A DNA stretch of 64,000 nt from Dermacentor variabilis (Eukaryota; Arthropoda; Arachnida; Ixodida; Ixodidae): assembly GCF_050947875.1 (NCBI RefSeq), contig NC_134569.1:205772127-205836126 (forward strand). The letters are read 5' to 3'. The stretch's first letter is position 1. Each line of letters begins with the position of its first letter. Made by a program: the position numbers and the translations under genes. Below the pieces are notes generated by a model. The model saw nothing but the letters and a program-made list of their open reading frames with translations. It made no database searches and was not told the origin of the DNA. Of this stretch, positions 58,101-64,000 are shown one piece after another.

Positions 58101-59008
58101 ACATAGAAGGCATTACCGAAACGTGATCGCCACGTTACCAATATCATTGAAAAAAGTTTAGAATTATTGAATTCTACCAGTAAGCAATATGGGACATAAA
58201 CCTGGAGGTTAACAAAGAAACTTGAGAAGTCGAGGACTGTGCAGAAAGCGAAGTAACAAAAATTGTTGGAGATAGCATTAAGGCAGGAAGACGGTGGCGT
58301 AGTAAACAGTGGCAACTGATATGCTAGTTGAGATTAAGAAAAAAAATGGAGTTGGCGGGCAGGCCACGCACGTCTTCAATCACATGTTGCCAAATCATAA
58401 CAGGTGATTACATAAGCGCGACCGAATGAATGTCAAGGAGAGAGAACTACAGCCGAGGATGGTAGAAAATTGCATAATGGGACAAAAATATGATGTTTGT
58501 AGGCATAGGATGCAATCGGCTCGCATAAGACGGGATTGTAGGGAGATGCATTTGTTTTGCAGTGAACAAAAACAGGTTTGTGGTGCTGACAGTAGAGACT
58601 CGTGAAGGTGCGGGGACACCTCAGCTGCTGGCACACTAATCAACATGAGAATTGGCTCTGAAAAAGACAGCCCCAGTTATGAAAAATAAAGCAACATTGT
58701 CCCAACACATTGTTTTATTATGCATACTACACTAAAGGCTTCCACAGTTAAGGGTGCTTAGTACCAATAGTGCAATGAGCATTTTTCTTTGTAAATAATG
58801 GTTTATATGCAGTTGATTCATTCCGACAATCCACTTTTTTTCGCAGCAAAACATTCTGCTACTGGAGGCACTGAACCGCCCGGTGGCAGTAGGCGAGCGC
58901 CAGGCACGTGCGCTGGAGAGTGTGGCTGAGGTACAGAGGGCTGCTCTGCAACAGCAGTATCGGTGCCCTCACTGCTCTCCAGTCGAGCCCCCAGAAGACT
59001 CTTTATAA
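55151..59008 (+). CDS. Myb/SANT-like DNA-binding protein, five exons
   Basis: Exons: 55151-55452, 55727-55838, 56108-56171, 56325-56452, 58847-59008. Junction phases join without a shift to give 255 residues and a TAA stop. Donors are GTAAGT, GTGAGT, GTGTGT and, for the last, GC (CAG|GCATGT); acceptors are TTTCAG, CTGCAG, CCACAG and TCGCAG. Residues about 22-105 match a Myb/SANT-like DNA-binding fold: tryptophans at 58, 78 and 82 in KLWAQLADLLNEHGP and SATNWRRYWSELVAQVK, followed by the typical GTGGG linker made by the exon 1-2 join. KKAR at 12-15 may be a nuclear signal. The C-terminal third is helical (QNILLLEALNRPVAVGERQA) with a CPHC pair. It probably acts in the nucleus as a regulator; it may derive from a transposon accessory protein. 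The start ATG has a good context (GAAGCATGG). Confidence 0.82.
56453..58846 (+). other. Intron 4 of the Myb/SANT-like gene
   Basis: 2.4-kb AT-rich intron with no coding motifs. Its 5' end is GC rather than GT in the frame-preserving model. Small frames inside are not conserved. Confidence 0.6.
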
Positions 59009-59055
59009 AGGACCTTTAAGTTTATTATTTTGTTTATTTATTATTCAAGAGCAGG

Positions 59056-59061
59056 AATAAA
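59056..59061 (+). terminator. Polyadenylation signal AATAAA of the Myb/SANT-like gene
   Basis: AATAAA lies 48 bases after the stop. A second AATAAA-like site occurs near 59175. Confidence 0.6.
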
Positions 59062-59069
59062 ATTGTTGC

Positions 59070-61670
59070 AGTAAACATTGGGCTGTGCACATTAAGACAC
59101 TTGTAACACACACTTGCTGCCTCTTCAAAATGTGCAAGGACGTAAGACAACCTGTGCCACTCTTGGACGATGTAAATAAAAAATACACTAATGCGGCATA
59201 AATGTCATTGTACTCTTTGTTCTATGCGCAAGAATACAGTGCGTGTTGATTAGCCACAAGATGAACGGTGTATGTAATTCACAACGAAAGGACAGGAAAC
59301 ACAGCAGGAGCTTAATAATGCTATCACCTATAGACTGTGCATATGGATGCAACCCTCCCCGATTAAAACGTGCCATTACATGCATTTTCGATACCACATA
59401 TTCTTTAACAATGTCATATATTTGCAAGTACTCATTTTCACACAGCTTGCACAGCCTAAGCCCTTGCATAGCTCACTTGTGATGTATCCGTTTCATAGGC
59501 AAAATAATTGTGCACTTTGTCCTTTTGTGGTGTACAAAAAGCGGCATCCTCTACAGTTGCATGCAACTTCAGAATGCAGGAGTGGCCCCGCCCAGATGAA
59601 CAAAGCGCAGCAGCCGATTGGCTCCACACCTAAAGAAATAGTCCCTCTCCAACGAGCGGGTATAGTGCATCCGGCAGCACGATGTCAGTCTAGAGTGCGT
59701 GCCCATTGGTGCAGGCTTGTGCTCGCCTGCCTTTGAAATGCAGATTCCGCGGTCGCCTAAAGTTGTATCCGACTATAGAGTCACATAATGCCTTGCACCG
59801 TTTGCAGCACACAATGATCAGGAACATAAATCTATAAAAGCATCCAGGCAAAGCTGGCTGACCACATTTCCATATGAGGGGCTGTAAAAAAGTCTCTCGA
59901 AATATACCCATGGCATCCTTGAAAAAGAGGTGGTGTTTGGCACTTCTTTAGAATCAAAAAACAGATCACAGCAAATGTTGTGTACCACGTCAAAACAAAC
60001 TGAGCTTCATTACCAATAGCACCATGTAATGGAAGCTTGTGCTTAACATAGGAAACAAACTGCTCTGTCCAGTACAATTGTTGAGTCTGGTGTGGCATCT
60101 ATTATGTCAACAGTGTCAATATACAAATTACACTTTTCAAAGGCCATTCATTTCACCATTTTTGTATGAAGGTTCTTTCAATCAGTGCTTCTATTACATG
60201 AGCAGGTGGATAGGAAAGCAAAGCTTTGTTTGCAAACCTTCAGGCTTCCATAATTGTGTGGCAAAGCACTGGCATGTCGTCGAATTGCTCACTTTCCTCG
60301 GTCCTGCACCTAAGAAGCCCAGTGCTCTTTTGAAGTTGGATTGCGCAACAATTCGAGAGCACGCAAAGACACACACACAGCAGAGCGTTCTGCTGTGTGT
60401 ATTTCTATTCTTTGTGTCCTGTCGAATTGTTGCGCAATTGAACTTCAAGTCTGCTGTACCAATACACCCAGTCTTCAATTTCACCAATGCTCTAGTTATT
60501 AGGCCACAATGGCACACATCTTTGAAATGTCCCAACACAAATTAGCTCTCTAAAAAATCACCACAAGCGTTAAATTTTGCAGCACAGGTGTATGCGCGTG
60601 CCATATTTTTTCCACTAAACTTGCAGGAATCAAAGGGGCAAGCATTAACTAGCCTTACTGCTGCCGTTACCATCATCATCATGACATCAATGGAAAGACA
60701 GTGCCACGTTTCAGCAAAGGGAGTGCCCGAGAGAAAGGCGTGAAAGCGAGGCTTACAATAAAAATAGCAGTTACAAGACATGTTCAATGCCAAAATATGC
60801 TGCATGTCGCTCATCCTACTTTGGCATTGCGGCAAGCTTTTACACGTTTGAGCATATCACGTTTTGTGTAATCATTGCTGTAAAGCTGTACAAAGGATCT
60901 ACTTGCTCTGCAATTTTTTTTTTATCATGATGGATTAAAGACCCACTTTTCATTGGCATCTGCACACTTTTTCAGATATGTAATTTTGCCTTGGGGGGGG
61001 GGTGGTTCATGACATCTTCACGCACACCTAGTTCTGCACTACATTGGATCTGCATGTTCTACTGCGTAAGAATTAGAGCCCCATTATGCGACGAAAATAT
61101 GTGATTTGTCCAACCACAATCACGCTGCCCCCCCCAAAAAAACATATACACTGAACCTCTGGCACATGCATCAACAGTGACCAGAGCAAACACCCTGAAG
61201 AATTTCCTTCGTGCAAGCCAGCACACAAAGATTACCAATGCATTTTCATTTTGCCACAGATGCATAAGCACAACTGGCTTGGCACAACATCCGAAGACGT
61301 GCTGCAACGAATTGTGCAATGCCTCGCTGTTTCATAGTGCGGCCGATAGATGATGCATGACCAAAACTCAGCATTATGCATACTAAGTAACCTTACTAAT
61401 GAAGAACCCCAAGTTCATTATGAGATTAGCATTCATAGGGTACTTCACACAATTTATGATATCCATTTATCTGTTTATACTTAATTAACCACTTTCCCAA
61501 GAAATTGAGCCATTTGGAAGGCACCCTGACAGACAGAACGATTGGCAAAAAAAGTCAGCAACCACCAAGAAAGTCTGTATCATAGGCAGCCGCATGTGAG
61601 ATGTTGGTAACACAAAATTTAAGTCGGCTACACAGAAGTGACAAATTTGGCAATATGGCTTGTCTAGACA
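59070..61670. other. Largely unassigned sequence with one foldback
   Basis: No confident gene. The minus strand at 59188-59469 carries a CKLCENEY...FNRGGLHPY stretch that faintly recalls transposase ends, but with too little to call. The foldback at 60331-60447 is listed separately. Confidence 0.35.
60331..60447. repeat. Imperfect inverted repeat (foldback)
   Basis: Arms TGAAGTTGGATTGCGCAACA... and its near reverse complement ...TTGCGCAATTGAACTTCA surround a GCGTTC centre near 60386. Pairing is strong at both ends and at the centre (ACACACAGCAGA/TCTGCTGTGTGT). Similar in style to the palindromic insertion at 3683-3877. Confidence 0.65.
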
Positions 61671-61674
61671 ATCA

Positions 61675-62140
61675 TCATCATCATCATCATCCTAGTTACG
61701 CTCACTACAGGGCAAAGGCCTCTCCCATACTCCTCCAACTATCCCGGTCATCTACTAATTTGGCCATGTTGTCCCTGCAAACTTCTTAATCTCATCCGCC
61801 CACCTAACTTTCTGCCGCCCCCTGCTACGCTTACCTTCCATTGGAATCCAGTCCGTAACCCTTACTGACCATGGGTTATCTTCCCTCCTCATTACATGTC
61901 CTGCCCACGCCCATTTCTTTTTCTTGATTTCAACTAAGATGTCATTAACTCGTGTTTCTTCCCTCACCCAATCTGCTCTTTGCTTATCCCTTAACGTTAC
62001 ACCCATCATTCTTTATTTCCATAGCTCGTTGAGTCGTCCAGCACAATGCGTTGGCGGGCTAGTTGGTGCGAATCCATGAATACTTTGTTTAGCGCAAAAA
62101 GACAGACACACGAGTCGTTGAGTCGTCCTCAATTTAATTA
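61675..62140 (-). pseudogene. RTE-clade LINE 3' fragment with ATC tail
   Basis: Minus strand: QRAMEIKN-type start, then MMGVTLRDKQRADWVREETR, KKWAWAGHVMRREDNPWSVR and RWADEIKKFAG. The 3' end is followed by a run of ATC units (61675-61692). It is split by a short insertion at 62040-62114. It is more like other active-looking RTEs than the copy at 37440-38440. Confidence 0.88.
62040..62114 (+). mobile_element. Short insertion with 14-bp target duplication
   Basis: TCGTTGAGTCGTCC at 62026-62039 and 62115-62128 flanks a 75-bp insert with GGCGGGCTAGTTGGTGCGAA and TACTTTGTTTAGCGCAAAAA. The same head (GGGCGAGTTGGTT) and core (GTTGCGCCAAAAA) are in the palindromic insertion at 3683-3877. It is probably a truncated copy of a longer retroelement. 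Confidence 0.75.
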
Positions 62141-62144
62141 GAAC

Positions 62145-64000
62145 CCTGTTCGTCAAACCACGGCCCTCAGTCCCCAGCGGCTGCGAAGCAACTGACCTCG
62201 GCGGCGGTCAGACCTGTGACGCAGCAGAGGGTGCTCAGAATACCTGGGTCCGAACAGGCTGCCATTGCAATCTGAATCTGGCAACGCTTAACGCTAGAAC
62301 GTTATCTAGTTAAGCGAGTGTAGCAGTGCTATTGGAGGAATTAGAGGGCAGTAAATGGGATATAATGGGCTCAGTGAAGTTAGAGGACAAATGAAGCCTA
62401 TACAGTGCTAAAAAGCGGGCACGTCCTGTGCTACCATGGCTTAGCGGAGAGACGAGAACTAGGAGTAGCATTCCCGATTAATAAGGATATTGCTGGTAAC
62501 TTACAGGAATTCTATAGCATTAACGAGAGGGTGGCAGGTCTTGTGAAACTTCATAAGAGGTACAAATTAAAGGTTGTACAGGTCTAAGCCCTACATCCAG
62601 TCATGATGACCAGGAAATCGAAAGCTTCTATGAAGACGTGGATTTGGCTATGGATAAAGTAAAAAAATACAATATACTGATGGGCAACTTCAACGCCAGG
62701 GTAGGCAAGAAGCAGCCTGGAGACAAGTCAGTGGGAGAAGATGGCTTAGGCTCTAGGAATAGCAGCGGAGAGATATTAGTAGAGTTTGCAGAACAGAATA
62801 ATATGCGGATAATGAATGCCTTTTTCCGCAAGCGGGATAGCGGAAAGTGGACGTGAAGGAGCCCGAATGGCTAGACTAGAAATGAAATAAACTTTATACT
62901 CTCCGCTAACCTTGGCATCATACAAGATGTGGATGTGCTCGGCAAGGTACGCTGAGGTGACCATACGATGGTAAGAACTAAAATCAGCCTAGACTTGAAA
63001 AGGGAACGGAAGAAACTGGTACATAAGCCGATCAATGAGTTAGCGGTAAGAGGGAAAATAGAGGAATTCCGTACAAGCTACAGAACAGGTATTCGGCTTT
63101 AACTCAGGAAGAGCACCTTAGTGTTGAAGCAATGAACGACAATCTTATGGGCATCATTAAGGAGGGTGCAATAGAAGTCTGTGGTAACTCCGTTAAACAA
63201 GATTCCAGTAAGCTATCGCAGGAGCCAGAAGAGCTGATCAAGAAACGCCATTGTATGAAACCTTCTAACTCTACAGTTAGAATTGAACTGGCAGAACTTT
63301 TCAAGTTAACAAGTGTAAGACAACTGACATAAGGAAGTAGAATTGAACATGGTCTCAGAAAAGGAGGAAGCCTAAAAGCAGTGAAGAAATAGGAATAGGC
63401 AAGAATCAGATATATGCGTAATGAGACAAACCTGGCAATATCATTACTAATATTGCTGAGATAGTTCAAGTAGCTGAGGAGTTCTATAGAGGTTTATACA
63501 GTACCAGTGGCACCCACGACGATAATGGAAGAGAGAACAGTTTAGAGGAATTTGAAATCCCCCAAGTAACGCCGGATGAAGTAAAGAGAGCCTTGGGAGC
63601 TATGCAAAGGGGGAAGGCAGCTAGGGAAGATCTGGCAACAGCATATTTGTTGAAGGATGGTGGACAGATTCTTCTAGGAAAACTGGCCACCCTGTATAGG
63701 TAATGCCTCACGACCTCGAGCCTACTGGAGTCTTGGAAGAACGCTAACATAATCCTAATCCATAAGAAATGGGATGCCAAAGACTTGAAAATTCATAGAC
63801 CGATCAGCTTACTGTCCGTTGCCTACAAAGTATGTACTAAGGTAACCGCAAATAGAATCAGGAACACCTTAGACTTCTGTCAACCAAAGTTCGGTCAACC
63901 AAAGGACCAGGCAGAATTCCGTAAAGGCTACTCAACAATAGACCATAACAATAGACCATATTCACACTATCAATCAGGTGACAGAGAAATGTGCAGAATA
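62145..64000 (+). pseudogene. RTE-clade LINE, endonuclease and RT start, cut by window edge
   Basis: Plus strand: YHGLAERRELGVAFPINKDI (62430), then GNFNARVGKKQPGDKSVGED (62680), FAEQNNMRIMNAFFRKRD, and later RT blocks (SWKNANIILIHKKWDAKDLK near 63730, RPISLLSVAYKVCTKV). The GDFN catalytic block reads GNFN, and there are stops near 62585, 62855 and 63105. Domain order and motifs fit RTE elements. The rest of RT lies beyond 64000. Confidence 0.85.

Noticed and set aside
59188..59911. Transposase-like remnants on the minus strand
   Set aside because: GGL-type and Cys-pair patches are too short and interrupted to assign to a family.

Overview
The window looks like nuclear DNA of an arthropod, most probably an ixodid (hard) tick. 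It has two spliced host genes with GT-AG introns and a dense layer of nested retrotransposon remnants. The cuticle gene, the tRNA-derived SINE, the ATC-tailed RTE elements and the RNase H-bearing LINEs all fit tick genomes as I know them. Nothing looks bacterial: no operons, no CRISPR, no rRNA, and no intact tRNA gene. The species call is inference.

Layout. 1-6276 is a repeat arm whose diverged partner lies at 52287-54075; the left arm is split by a Ty3/gypsy element (1098-5586) with 190-bp LTRs, and that element is itself hit by a palindromic insertion (3683-3877). 5830-11160 is a near full-length but frame-broken LINE on the minus strand (ORF1, endonuclease, RT, RNase H). 11378-13104 holds two more LINE scraps. 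13938-18286 is a three-exon cuticle protein gene. 19690-22250 has a solo LTR, LINE scraps and a gypsy integrase tail. 25484-27180 is a decayed P-element-like transposase. 29655-34713 has an RT fragment, a composite repeat with hairpins, a possible membrane protein ORF, SINEs and a weak alanine/proline-rich ORF. 35766-41183 is an exact 2709-bp tandem duplication of a mosaic of LINE pieces. 41718-47213 is a second decayed gypsy element, followed by a plus-strand LINE (47238-52480) carrying a solo LTR. 55151-59008 is a five-exon gene for a Myb/SANT-like DNA-binding protein. The right end (61675-64000) has two RTE-clade elements arranged head to head, the second cut by the window edge.

Host genes. 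Only two loci look like functional host genes: the cuticle protein (structural, secreted, chitin-binding) and the Myb/SANT-like protein (nuclear, probably DNA-binding). They are about 37 kb apart, unrelated in role, and there is no sign that they work together.

The most notable signals are structural: the nearly identical tandem duplication, the perfect 84-bp-arm palindrome flanked by a 12-bp target duplication, an empty-site paralog that proves the gypsy insertion point, two solo LTRs that both sit in ATAT targets, and a probable GC-AG intron in the Myb/SANT-like gene. I found no convincing new biological system beyond these.
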